Notes under the pieces: generated by a model
What the model was told of the DNA's origin: nothing
Database searches by the model: none
Seen by the model: only the letters and a program-made list of their open reading frames with translations
Shown: positions 15,097 to 23,453 of the stretch, in pieces
Position numbering within the stretch: the first letter of the stretch is position 1
Layout: every line of letters begins with the position of its first letter
Program-made: the position numbers and the translations under genes
Source: Minisyncoccota bacterium
Lineage (GTDB): Bacteria > Patescibacteriota > Minisyncoccia > Moranbacterales > GCA-2747515
DNA length: 23,453 bases
Direction: 5' to 3'
Assembly (NCBI GenBank): GCA_938034715.1
Contig: CALHMM010000100.1
Coordinates: 1-23,453 of the forward strand

Positions 15097-15124
15097 AAAA
15101 AACCTCAAGTCAATGAGGTTTTTT
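15097..15124. terminator. Bidirectional intrinsic terminator
   Basis: AAAAAACCTCA (15097-15107), loop AGTCAA, TGAGGTTTTTT (15114-15124): a perfect 11-bp stem with flanking A and T tracts between the convergent stops of topA (15056) and the ATPase gene (15144). Confidence 0.9.
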
Positions 15125-15143
15125 GCATATTATAGATCAGGAA

Positions 15144-17654
15144 CTACTTCCAAAAATCTTGACTCGTAGATGTTTTCTTTTTCCGTACAATTTTTGAACG
15201 ATTAGCTACTTCTTGTTCTACGAATAAACGATCGCGACCATATCTCAGTTGTGAAAGCTCTTTCAAGGCTGAAATAATTTCTGTATTTCCCTCCGATGGC
15301 GGATATGTTGAAATATTAAACGGCGCAACTGTTTTATTGTTCATCAATACCCTTGTCACACATTTGTAATTATCTATATTGATGAGGTCCTGGGAACCAA
15401 ATACAGGCTCAAACTGTTTCTCCAAAAAATCTGCATCCTCTGGTCCAACACGGAACGCGGCCATAGATCCTACATTGCCAAAGACTGCCTTGGAGATATC
15501 ATCAGACAGCTGACCGATAAACTGATGTGCAATAATCAAAGCCAATCTATACTTTCTCGCCTCAGAAAGAATTTGCGCGATACTGTCAGTTGTAACATTT
15601 TGAAACTCATCGATATAGAGGAAAAAATCTTTTCGTTCAGACTCTGCAATATCTGTTCGTGAAAGGGCGGCCATAAGTAGCTTCCCAACAATAATCATAC
15701 CTAGCAAATGGCTATTAAGCTCACCGATCTTTCCTTTTGACAGACTGATGAGAAGAATCTTCTGTGAATCCATGGCCTCGCGGAAATCAATTGTACTTTT
15801 TTGCTGTGACACAATTGGTCGCATCATATCATTAGTGAGAAACGGCGTAAGCTTTGATGTAATGTATGGAACCATATTTGCGAGCGCTGCCTCACCGCCT
15901 GCCTTTTGCGCTTCTTTCTCCCAAAACTCTTTCACAACAATATTTTTACATTTTGTAAGCTTCATAGCGCGAAACTCTTCATCACTAAGGACCTTTGGAA
16001 TCTCCATAAGAGTAGAGCCTGTTTCTGGATCCTCCATAATCAAAAGCATAGCATTTCGCATGTACTGCTCAAACATTGGTCCGCCTGTAGACTTTAGATC
16101 ATAGAGCTTATCAAAAATATTGATCATCTCATTGATTACAAATGTTTTCTCCTCAGGTTTGTCAAACTCCATCATATTAAGCCCAAAAGACCGCTGAGCA
16201 TTAGATGGATCAAAAAAGATCACATCTTCTGCACGCTCTCGGGGTATAGCGCTCATAATGTCTTCAATAGCATCGCCATGTGGATCGATGAAACACAAGC
16301 CAGCACCATCACGGACATCTTGCTTAGCCATTTCTTGCAGAAAGGTTGACTTACCTGTTCCTGTCTGACCAATGACATAGAGGTGTCGTCTACGATCTCC
16401 TTCAGAGATACGAATCGGCGTTTCGCTTCCGCGGTAATTATTATAGCCCAACAAAATACCCTCTTGAGGGACATTAACCGGAGGCGGAGCACTACCAGAC
16501 GTGAGCCACGTGATCTTTGGTGTTTCAGTCGTTGATATAGGAAAGTGAAACATACTTGCTATTTCAGCTGTGCCAAGAATACTGCTCTGCGATTTTTTAA
16601 AAAGACGAAAAATATAGTTAAATACTACGTCTTTCTCTTGAAGCGTATAATGTTTTACGGCAAGCTGATTTACACCATAGCGCTCAAATTGAGAAAAGGA
16701 ATTTTCCATATGTGCGAGAATTTCCTGTGCTCGCTCAGTTGATTCAGCTGAGGCAATAAGACGGACATTGACATGAAAACCTGGTTTGGCAGATTTTGCC
16801 TCCATCGCTTTAATCAAATCATGCTCTTCTGGTGTGAGCTGAACAACCTCATCATCACCAGATGGAATACTCTTATCTTTATTCGCGCCAAGAACCCCAC
16901 TCGCCAAATCACCTAAAAAATGTGCAGTACCTGCACCAGCAGTAACGAGCACTCCACCTTTATGGACTTGATTGAGACGCTTTCCTTGTTGCATCTCACG
17001 AGCAATCTTTCTCCCCTTTGCATTCCATCCTTTATTTGCACTGCGCAGCACAAATTGAATACATGCCCCTTCATTTGCAGCCTCAAGCTTGCTAAGTGCT
17101 GTTGTGATTTCACTAAGTGAATCACCCGTCATCTCACCGTATGTTGTAAGTGGCAGTGCGTGAGAGTCCTTCAACTTGAGCGTACCCACAGCCACTTGAG
17201 AACCAGGAGCAAAGATGGTATAATCATCAACTTTCTCTATCTCAGCACTTGGAAAATAGCTATGCACTTGTTTCTCCAGTGCACTTCGATACTTCTTCGG
17301 AACACTCACGTAAAAAAATATTTCCTCTGAACCAGAAGGGTTTGCCACCTCAAAAGTAAAATGGGGTTTGCCACTGAAAAAACCTGCCTTTCGATCACTA
17401 AGTCGCGCGAGCGTGACAAGAAACTGTTCCATCGCACCAACCTCTTCCTTCCAGGCTTCAGGATTATTCACGCTAGCGGTTTCATCTTTAGTATCTTGAC
17501 GTACCCGCACAACCTCAAGATCTTCATTCATTGAGGCATTGAGATTGCGACCATGACTACGCAAGCTTCGCCAAACAAGCATTCCGCCAGCAATCAAACA
17601 AGCAGATGCCAAAAGCATCGCCAAACCACCAAATATAAGGTTTATGATATCCAC
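15144..17654 (-). CDS. Membrane-anchored TraG/VirD4-like ATPase (type IV secretion superfamily)
   Basis: The 836-residue protein has an N-terminal membrane helix (about residues 5-30), a roughly 370-residue alpha/beta region of unknown fold, then a RecA/HerA-type ATPase domain: Walker A GQTGTGKST (429-437), FIDPHGD (455-461), Walker B FFLYIDEFQN (677-686, Asp682 and Glu683), and sensor-like LIIAHQF (706-712). This order and the F-I-D-P-H-G-D motif are typical of conjugative coupling-type ATPases and of a related group frequent in Patescibacteria. It would form a membrane-bound hexamer moving DNA or protein. The start codon is GTG, because an in-frame stop lies just upstream and no ATG precedes the membrane helix. 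No Shine-Dalgarno. No other recognisable type IV secretion component is in the window. Confidence 0.88.
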   Translation of the reverse strand: MDIINLIFGGLAMLLASACLIAGGMLVWRSLRSHGRNLNASMNEDLEVVRVRQDTKDETASVNNPEAWKEEVGAMEQFLVTLARLSDRKAGFFSGKPHFTFEVANPSGSEEIFFYVSVPKKYRSALEKQVHSYFPSAEIEKVDDYTIFAPGSQVAVGTLKLKDSHALPLTTYGEMTGDSLSEITTALSKLEAANEGACIQFVLRSANKGWNAKGRKIAREMQQGKRLNQVHKGGVLVTAGAGTAHFLGDLASGVLGANKDKSIPSGDDEVVQLTPEEHDLIKAMEAKSAKPGFHVNVRLIASAESTERAQEILAHMENSFSQFERYGVNQLAVKHYTLQEKDVVFNYIFRLFKKSQSSILGTAEIASMFHFPISTTETPKITWLTSGSAPPPVNVPQEGILLGYNNYRGSETPIRISEGDRRRHLYVIGQTGTGKSTFLQEMAKQDVRDGAGLCFIDPHGDAIEDIMSAIPRERAEDVIFFDPSNAQRSFGLNMMEFDKPEEKTFVINEMINIFDKLYDLKSTGGPMFEQYMRNAMLLIMEDPETGSTLMEIPKVLSDEEFRAMKLTKCKNIVVKEFWEKEAQKAGGEAALANMVPYITSKLTPFLTNDMMRPIVSQQKSTIDFREAMDSQKILLISLSKGKIGELNSHLLGMIIVGKLLMAALSRTDIAESERKDFFLYIDEFQNVTTDSIAQILSEARKYRLALIIAHQFIGQLSDDISKAVFGNVGSMAAFRVGPEDADFLEKQFEPVFGSQDLINIDNYKCVTRVLMNNKTVAPFNISTYPPSEGNTEIISALKELSQLRYGRDRLFVEQEVANRSKIVRKKKTSTSQDFWK

Positions 17655-17676
17655 AATGTATTTTTATATCTATTTT

Positions 17677-18111
17677 CTACTCTTTGCGCAACACACCGCT
17701 CTGAATCAACTTTTCATGCAATTCATCGTGTAATAATCGATCATGTAGTTGATCAAGCATATAATAATCTCCCAAATGTTCAGCAGTAGCAACAGCGTGA
17801 TCCAGTCCCTTAGAGATGGTTAATTCTACGAGATGTTCAATCTGTTGTTCACGATCAGGTTTCTGATGTGCCTCACTGGCATCTTGTGAGATATCTGCAA
17901 GAGCACTTCCAGTAGGATTTGCACTCTGAACTTTTGCTAAGACCCTTCCATATGAATTGTCACTCTGCGCAGCAGATTTCTCCATGGTACTTTCTGTAGC
18001 GACTTCTTTTTCCAGATCAGGCAGATCACCCGCAAGAATGTCTTGATAATTCTCAGAAAGTTTTTTGGGTCTTTCGACATCTGCCAGTTGTTCCAATGTA
18101 TAGTCATCCAT
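17677..18111 (-). CDS. Hypothetical protein, partner gene of the TraG-like ATPase
   Basis: The 144-residue acidic protein has no recognised domain. Residues 1-90 are polar and probably disordered. The C-terminal part (about 91-144) is strongly helical: EHLVELTISKGLDHAVATA, then LGDYYMLDQLHDRLLHDELHEKLI. I recall similar LGDPYVLDxxHDxLVDE endings in small Patescibacteria proteins encoded beside this ATPase type; this is memory, not a search. No signal peptide or membrane helix. The stop is 22 nt before the ATPase GTG and the start 29 nt after the preceding gene, so the block is likely one operon and the protein a cytoplasmic adaptor or regulator. Confidence 0.7.
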   Translation of the reverse strand: MDDYTLEQLADVERPKKLSENYQDILAGDLPDLEKEVATESTMEKSAAQSDNSYGRVLAKVQSANPTGSALADISQDASEAHQKPDREQQIEHLVELTISKGLDHAVATAEHLGDYYMLDQLHDRLLHDELHEKLIQSGVLRKE

Positions 18112-18140
18112 AAAGCTATATAGCAGAAATGTTAGTCAAT

Positions 18141-18473
18141 CTAATCTTGGGATTTCTTACTCTCATCGCCAATAAAATCATTCATCTCAGCAAAAAAAGC
18201 AACAGTCGTTTCCTCTACAAAACCGTCATAATTCTCTACAGCGCTTTGCAAAAATGTATGCACATCTTCTTCACTTGTTGTCTCATTATCCATTTTCTCA
18301 AGAAGAATTTCACGGTCACTTTCTGAAAGCTTCTCCATTGTTTGATAGAATATTTTTTGCAGAAGAGATTCGTTGATTTGCTTAATCAAATCCATTTGCT
18401 CCTTCGTTGGATCATCACCGATGCCAAGCTTCGAGGCAATCTCTTTTTGTGCATTCTCAAGTTTTTGATTCAT
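18141..18473 (-). CDS. Hypothetical small acidic helical protein (DUF5663-like)
   Basis: The 110-residue protein is predicted to be all-helical with no membrane segment. It begins with a Lys/Glu helix (MNQKLENAQKEIASKLGI) and contains QMDLIKQINESLLQKIFYQTMEKLSESDREILLEKM, followed by VHTFLQSAVENYDGFVEETTVAFFAEM. This layout recalls DUF5663 proteins of Patescibacteria, of unknown function; the assignment is tentative. It lies 38 nt downstream of the giant gene and 29 nt upstream of the 144-residue gene. An A-rich AAAAGAAAAAT precedes the ATG in place of a Shine-Dalgarno. Confidence 0.65.
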   Translation of the reverse strand: MNQKLENAQKEIASKLGIGDDPTKEQMDLIKQINESLLQKIFYQTMEKLSESDREILLEKMDNETTSEEDVHTFLQSAVENYDGFVEETTVAFFAEMNDFIGDESKKSQD

Positions 18474-18511
18474 ATTTTTCTTTTAAATTTGTATCGACTA
18501 CACTACTAATT

Positions 18512-21500
18512 CTAGATTTGTTCTTTCTGTGCAGTACCTGGCTCAACTTCAAAAAAATCCTTTGCCGCCTGCACTTGGTCCATCATTCTACCTGCTTCCA
18601 GAGAAAAGCCTTCTGCATGAAGCACAGCCAATCCCCGACCTACAAAAGATTGAATGCTCGTACTTGAATTACGCAGATAATCTACGACACTCTGTGGCAA
18701 GTTCTCATTAAGGAGCTCCCTAAACTGATTGATATTTGCATCAACAACGATTTCCCTATCAGGATACCGACCGCCAAAATCATCTGGGTCGACACTAGAA
18801 TACATGGCCAAACTCGTCGAATCCGTCGTGCGAAAGATTTCTTGTAGATTGTATTTTGTTATATCTCCCCAATCTTTCAATGCTTGCTCATTACCTGGCA
18901 TCTGCAAGTCCTGTGTTGCTTGACTGATATATTCCCGTAACGCAACTCCGCGCAACTCAGCAAGCGGCGGCGTTTCAACATTGCCCACTTGCACTACACT
19001 TTCTTGTGACGCTTGATTTTCTGTAGGAGTCGAAACCTCTTGCGACCCTTCTGGCTCTGGACCAGCGAATATTTCATCCATTGTAGCACTCGCTTGTTCC
19101 TGCTCGTGCGTATCAAAACTTTGCACATCAGTCTCAGGTGCTGATGGTAGTTCTGAAAAAGCTCCTCCAAAAGAAATCCCAGTGACCTCATAATGACCAT
19201 CAGCATACACATCAATCTGTGGGGTAATACTAAATCCTTCCTGAATATTACCAAGGACCTTATAGTATTCGTCAGGCTTAAGGTCAGCTACTTTAGTTGC
19301 TACATCAGCATTTACTTGTGCGAGATTACTAATTTCCACATTGAGAATTGGTAAAATCTCATTCTTATAAATCTCACCTGTCACAATGCTTGGATCTCGA
19401 CCTGTTGCCTCAGCAACAGCTTCCCACATAAGTTCTGATACTGTATCGACACTACCATGTGTTGTATATGTCTCGAGAAATGATTTTTCTACAACTTCTG
19501 AAGGATCAAGTGTTTCTGCTGCAGAAACACTTGGCTCAGTCGGTGTCGATAAATCAACCACGCCCAGACCTGCTCCAGCATCAATCTCCACTTGTTCACG
19601 TCCGTCAATTTCTACACTAGGTGTCTCTGGTGTTCCAAATGAAGCATGTCCTGCATCATTTTCACCAAGTGAATAGTCAGGAATCACATTACCTGCAATA
19701 TCTACCGTACTTTCTCCTGCATCAGCAAGCATATCTCGGCTCGGATGATCTACTGTCAACTGTCCTTCATCTTGATTTACAACAGAGCCATCATCCCCAC
19801 TCTCTACCACTCCACTACTACCAGGATTCCCATCCATAAAAAATGAAACTGCATGCCCTGCACCATATCCCAGAGCCGCAGCAAAAAGCCCCCACTTAGC
19901 AGCACTCCCAGCCATTCCTTTCTTTCCTTCTGTGCGGGAACGCTCGATCTCCTGCGAGATCTCCCTAAATTCATCACGAGTATTCCCAATAAACTGCAGT
20001 AACTGTTCTTTCGTATGGACCTGAACATCTGATTTTTCCTTAACGAGATCCGCTACTTCACCTTGCAAGCCAACCTCCTGCTCCTTACGCGCACCGCGGT
20101 ATTGAGAAACGCCAGCAAAAAGTCCTGATCCGACAAATCCTGCTCCAGGCACAAGCCATCCTGCAGCCTGCGCTGCCGCAAAGCCACCTGCAAAACCACC
20201 GAGCCGTCCACCCCACTTCGACGAACCGATCTTGTCCCCTATTTTTTGATACCAAGACCTCCCGCTATTTATATGATCGTCTTTAGCAGCACTGAGAGCC
20301 AAGAACTCATTTGCACGCTCTTTATTAATCTGCGTAAGCATCTCTTGACTCAGATCACCTTCATTCTCTGCTCGATTTACTTTACCCATAGTATAAGCCT
20401 CCAATGCCGCCTGATGCTCATCAACGTAATGTTTATATTCACCTTCGAGTTGCGTAAACTCGATACCAGCCTGACCTTTGACATCCAGTATTCTTTTGAT
20501 GCCTTTAGATTTTTCTACAGCTGCCGATTTTTCTGCGAGCTTTGCACGGGACATTTTAAGCACAAAAAGCGGACTCATCTCTTTCAGTTCATCCATTTCA
20601 GTAGGCGTAATTGTGCCATTCTCAAATTTTTCGTGCAGCTCATTTTCCTTTAGCGCCTCTTCCTGAGAAGCTTCATTCCCATCTACAAGTTCTCTCCTCG
20701 CAATGACATCCTTATAAAGCTCTTTATTCTTTGTGCGCAACTCATCAATTTTTTTCTCATTTTCCCTTAGAGCTTTTTCCAGATCCCCAATTTCTGTAGT
20801 AAGCACTTGCACGTGATCACCCTCCGCGGTCGCAAGTTCCAATTTTTTTTCAGCGATGTTGCTTTTCAGACGATTCGACTCAAATTCCATCGCATTAATC
20901 ACTGCTACACTATCCAAGATCTCTCTTGCAGGGTGTCCTGCTGGAAATTTCTTGCTTTCTTCTGTTGCATCGTCGAGATCTTGAAGTTCTTTCACAAACC
21001 CTTCAGATCCATAAGGGTTCTCATCCGAACCTTCTGAATCAGGCTCTTTTTCTGGTTCAGAGACTAAATCAGGATCAGCAGCATCCACCTCTGCCATCAA
21101 ATACTTCCTTGCTAAGTCTCCATGCAAAACTGTACGCTTATCCACATCTCGCTCCAATGGGACATACTCGAGATCAAACGCCGTATCATTTGATCCGACG
21201 ATACCCCAAATCCTTTTATCAACACCATCTTTTTCAATCACGACCCTACCAACAAATTTCGAAGGATCCCCTTCAATCGCTGAGATCTCTACAAAACGTC
21301 GCTTCTGTGATCCTTCAGTTTCTGTGGAAGCATCAGCATCCTTGTTAGATTCTAAAGCAGGCTCAGAAGCCTTACGATCTGCTGGCAGCTCTCTCTCAAA
21401 GCCTCCCATAAGGCCTGGCGTGCGATCCGTCAAATGAAAGTCACTACTACTACCACGGCGGGCGTATACCTGACCATTATATATAAATTCCTTTTGGTCA

Positions 21501-23449
21501 TTCCCTACAGACTGTTTGGCGTCTTCCCAGGTCTCATATTTTGTCGCGAGATCATCCAACGACGCTTGACCTTCTTGAAAACCACCGGCAGCAGCATATT
21601 CAGCAACCGCATTGTTTAATTCCTCAGGTAAAATCTGCGCGCCAATAATATCTGCAGTAGAACTTTTGAAGCCAGCATGTTCTGGATTTTTTTGACCTCC
21701 ATTTGTTGGAGAATTTTCGTGTGACATAGAAGTTGTATCGCCAGGTGATTTATCTGATGAATCTATTATACCATCACTTGCTTCATCTGATTCTCCTTGA
21801 TCGTTCTGTTGGTTCTCTTTAGGTTGATCTTGTCGTGATTGGTTTTCTTTGGGTGGGTCCTCTTTAGCCGACTCTGTCTGATCGTTGGATCCACCTTGCT
21901 CTTGTTGCTCTTTTTTCTCTTGCTTCTTTTGCTCGGACTCTTTTGTTGACCCTGATTCAGATTCTTGCTCCTGCTGTGACTCAGACTCTTGTCCAATTTC
22001 CCCAGCATAGAGATCTGCAAATTTTGCAAGACTCATAGAGTCTTCATGTTCAACACCATCTTTGATGTAGAGATACGATATTTTACCACTCTTTTTACCT
22101 CCTTTCCCTTGAATTTTCACTTTGATCTCAGGATAATCCTTTTGCGCGTAAACCCCACCAACATAAAAGACTTGATCACCTAAGCGAAGCTCTTCACCTT
22201 TTGCATCAGCAACCAGCTCCACAACAGGACTCTCATCCTCTGGCGCATTATTTCCCAAATCTGAATCAGGAACCTTTTTTCCACTTGACTCTTCAGAAGT
22301 ACCATCACGATCTTCTTTTGTTGGACCATCTTCAACGTGTTGCGTGGCCTCACCAGTCCCTTCTGCCGAATGCTCACTTCCACGAGAGGCGACAGCTTCT
22401 GCCACAGAGCCTGCTGCACCTTGCTCAGCCTCACGCACGTCATCTACTGAAACTTTCTCACCACCATCTGAAACGTTACCAGAAGACTTCTCAAAATCTC
22501 CGACATTCATAGAAAATTCTTGACCATTATCATCTTTGTACAGAACATAAAATTCTGATGTACGAGGATGCTGCACAAATCCTTCGACGACTACATTCAC
22601 AACAGATTTATCAGCATTATACAATAAAAATTTTTCTCCCTTTTTTAGTGAGTCATGACTATCAAAAGTTTCACCACTGCGCATTGCTTCCTCATCACGC
22701 TCATCTTGCTCTATCACTGCTTCTACAAGCTCAGAAACTTTTGGCCTCCACGAAATACCCTGCAGCTCACAAATCGGATCATTCTGATCATCTGGATCAA
22801 CGATGATACCAACTACCTTTACATCGACACTCTTACCTTCATGAAATACACCCAGTGAATCACCAACAGATAACTCATACACCCCGCCATCATGAGTAAC
22901 ATCAACACTTGGCAGCCTCTCCTCTTGTCGAAACTCTGTCTCTTGCTTTAACTCGACCAGCTGCTCAGCAAGTGTTTGCGGACCTTTTTGAGTCGAAGAA
23001 TTTCCAGGATTTGATACAGAGCTCTCTGAGGTAATCACTTCTTCTGTTTGGCTACTACTCACACCTTCTCGCGTGCCTAGTTCTGGTTCTTGTTTTTCTT
23101 GCGGTCCTTCTTTGGAAGAACTATTGCTTTTCTCAACGATACTTGCAGCACGAGCAAATTGGTTAATATCATTCAACAAAATTTCCGTACTAAGCTTGCC
23201 AGCTCCTGGAAAGCTTCGATCGACACTAACGATAGTATATTTTGGAAGAATCTTTACTCCTTTTACTGTGATTTCCTCCTCTTCTCCTGAAACGTAGAAT
23301 CGATATGTATGTCCTACCTGAAATACGTGATCCTCCTCAAGCAATGCCCCGCCATTCACGGATATATCTTTCTTGTGCGGCACGTTCAGCGATTCCTGAT
23401 CAATGCGCCGCTTCACAACATTTGTAAATTCTTCATTTTTTACCCCCAT
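18512..23449 (-). CDS. Giant modular membrane protein, 1645 residues or longer
   Basis: Not recognised as a known family. The ATG at 23449 is 4 nt from the window edge and no upstream stop is visible, so the true start may be outside. Residues 36-100, 185-247, 268-320 and 418-482 look like divergent copies of one beta-rich module (hydrophobic-x-x-G-D/E/H start, then V-x-V-x-G and a closing helix); 715-787 may be a fifth, more distant. They are separated by acidic or Gln/Ser-rich spacers (104-175, 322-415, 484-595). A coiled coil covers about 850-925 and more helix about 950-1060. Two Gly/Ala-rich membrane segments lie at about 1083-1114 and 1178-1204. Acidic spacers then flank two globular-looking domains (1320-1435 and 1495-1635). 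With two membrane segments, both ends would face the same side. Confidence 0.8.
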   Translation of the reverse strand: MGVKNEEFTNVVKRRIDQESLNVPHKKDISVNGGALLEEDHVFQVGHTYRFYVSGEEEEITVKGVKILPKYTIVSVDRSFPGAGKLSTEILLNDINQFARAASIVEKSNSSSKEGPQEKQEPELGTREGVSSSQTEEVITSESSVSNPGNSSTQKGPQTLAEQLVELKQETEFRQEERLPSVDVTHDGGVYELSVGDSLGVFHEGKSVDVKVVGIIVDPDDQNDPICELQGISWRPKVSELVEAVIEQDERDEEAMRSGETFDSHDSLKKGEKFLLYNADKSVVNVVVEGFVQHPRTSEFYVLYKDDNGQEFSMNVGDFEKSSGNVSDGGEKVSVDDVREAEQGAAGSVAEAVASRGSEHSAEGTGEATQHVEDGPTKEDRDGTSEESSGKKVPDSDLGNNAPEDESPVVELVADAKGEELRLGDQVFYVGGVYAQKDYPEIKVKIQGKGGKKSGKISYLYIKDGVEHEDSMSLAKFADLYAGEIGQESESQQEQESESGSTKESEQKKQEKKEQQEQGGSNDQTESAKEDPPKENQSRQDQPKENQQNDQGESDEASDGIIDSSDKSPGDTTSMSHENSPTNGGQKNPEHAGFKSSTADIIGAQILPEELNNAVAEYAAAGGFQEGQASLDDLATKYETWEDAKQSVGNDQKEFIYNGQVYARRGSSSDFHLTDRTPGLMGGFERELPADRKASEPALESNKDADASTETEGSQKRRFVEISAIEGDPSKFVGRVVIEKDGVDKRIWGIVGSNDTAFDLEYVPLERDVDKRTVLHGDLARKYLMAEVDAADPDLVSEPEKEPDSEGSDENPYGSEGFVKELQDLDDATEESKKFPAGHPAREILDSVAVINAMEFESNRLKSNIAEKKLELATAEGDHVQVLTTEIGDLEKALRENEKKIDELRTKNKELYKDVIARRELVDGNEASQEEALKENELHEKFENGTITPTEMDELKEMSPLFVLKMSRAKLAEKSAAVEKSKGIKRILDVKGQAGIEFTQLEGEYKHYVDEHQAALEAYTMGKVNRAENEGDLSQEMLTQINKERANEFLALSAAKDDHINSGRSWYQKIGDKIGSSKWGGRLGGFAGGFAAAQAAGWLVPGAGFVGSGLFAGVSQYRGARKEQEVGLQGEVADLVKEKSDVQVHTKEQLLQFIGNTRDEFREISQEIERSRTEGKKGMAGSAAKWGLFAAALGYGAGHAVSFFMDGNPGSSGVVESGDDGSVVNQDEGQLTVDHPSRDMLADAGESTVDIAGNVIPDYSLGENDAGHASFGTPETPSVEIDGREQVEIDAGAGLGVVDLSTPTEPSVSAAETLDPSEVVEKSFLETYTTHGSVDTVSELMWEAVAEATGRDPSIVTGEIYKNEILPILNVEISNLAQVNADVATKVADLKPDEYYKVLGNIQEGFSITPQIDVYADGHYEVTGISFGGAFSELPSAPETDVQSFDTHEQEQASATMDEIFAGPEPEGSQEVSTPTENQASQESVVQVGNVETPPLAELRGVALREYISQATQDLQMPGNEQALKDWGDITKYNLQEIFRTTDSTSLAMYSSVDPDDFGGRYPDREIVVDANINQFRELLNENLPQSVVDYLRNSSTSIQSFVGRGLAVLHAEGFSLEAGRMMDQVQAAKDFFEVEPGTAQKEQI

Positions 23450-23453
23450 CTCT

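Noticed and set aside
20246..20653. Plus-strand ORF of 135 codons inside the giant gene
   Set aside because: It is the antisense of the coiled-coil coding region and has a composition (Phe/Cys/Leu/His-rich) typical of shadow frames.
21700..22010. Possible DNA-level tandem repeat in the Gln/Glu/Lys-rich spacer of the giant gene
   Set aside because: Repetition (PKENQ-like units) is at the level of amino-acid composition with no clear periodic DNA unit.

Overview
The window looks like core chromosome from a Candidate Phyla Radiation (Patescibacteria) bacterium, most likely a parcubacterial lineage. This placement is inference. It rests on compact proteins, AT-rich DNA with mostly weak Shine-Dalgarno sites, the standard code (no in-frame UGA), a membrane-anchored TraG-like ATPase next to small unrecognised genes and a giant low-complexity protein, and a short anchored protein (807-1535) whose C-terminal domain resembles one I associate with this group. 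I see no insertion sequence, prophage, CRISPR array, rRNA or tRNA.

Layout. At the left edge are the first 14 codons of mutM/fpg (minus strand), then a DUF456 membrane protein (minus). A divergent region carries a good promoter overlapped by an inverted repeat and drives a single-pass acidic envelope protein on the plus strand. A bidirectional terminator separates it from a minus-strand cluster read as rpsU, yqeY, ybeY, dgkA, ftsA, ftsZ (6281 down to 1638): translation, RNA maturation, lipid-carrier metabolism and division. ftsZ also has its own likely promoter. A second minus-strand group is lepB, hisS, HIT (9046 down to 6582).

From 9310 the plus strand carries a LytR-CpsA-Psr enzyme, pth, dprA and topA. 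Between pth and dprA lies an apparently undescribed structured RNA: a three-way junction closed by a 17-bp stem with two symmetric mismatches. It probably lies on the minus strand, where it has a TTGACA promoter, an exposed CCUCCU loop and a U-tract. A 28-codon small ORF fills the dprA-topA gap and overlaps the topA start by ATGA.

A second bidirectional terminator separates topA from a minus-strand block of four tightly spaced genes. In transcription order these are a 1645-residue protein (start possibly outside the window), a 110-residue protein, a 144-residue protein, and an 836-residue membrane-anchored ATPase of the TraG/VirD4-like superfamily. The giant protein has at least four divergent copies of a beta-rich module, acidic spacers, a coiled coil, two Gly/Ala-rich membrane segments and two C-terminal unknown domains. 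This block is the best candidate for an undescribed envelope or DNA/protein-translocation machine. The RNA is the best candidate for an undescribed regulator.

All 19 recognised genes with a visible stop end in TAG (12) or TAA (7); none ends in TGA.
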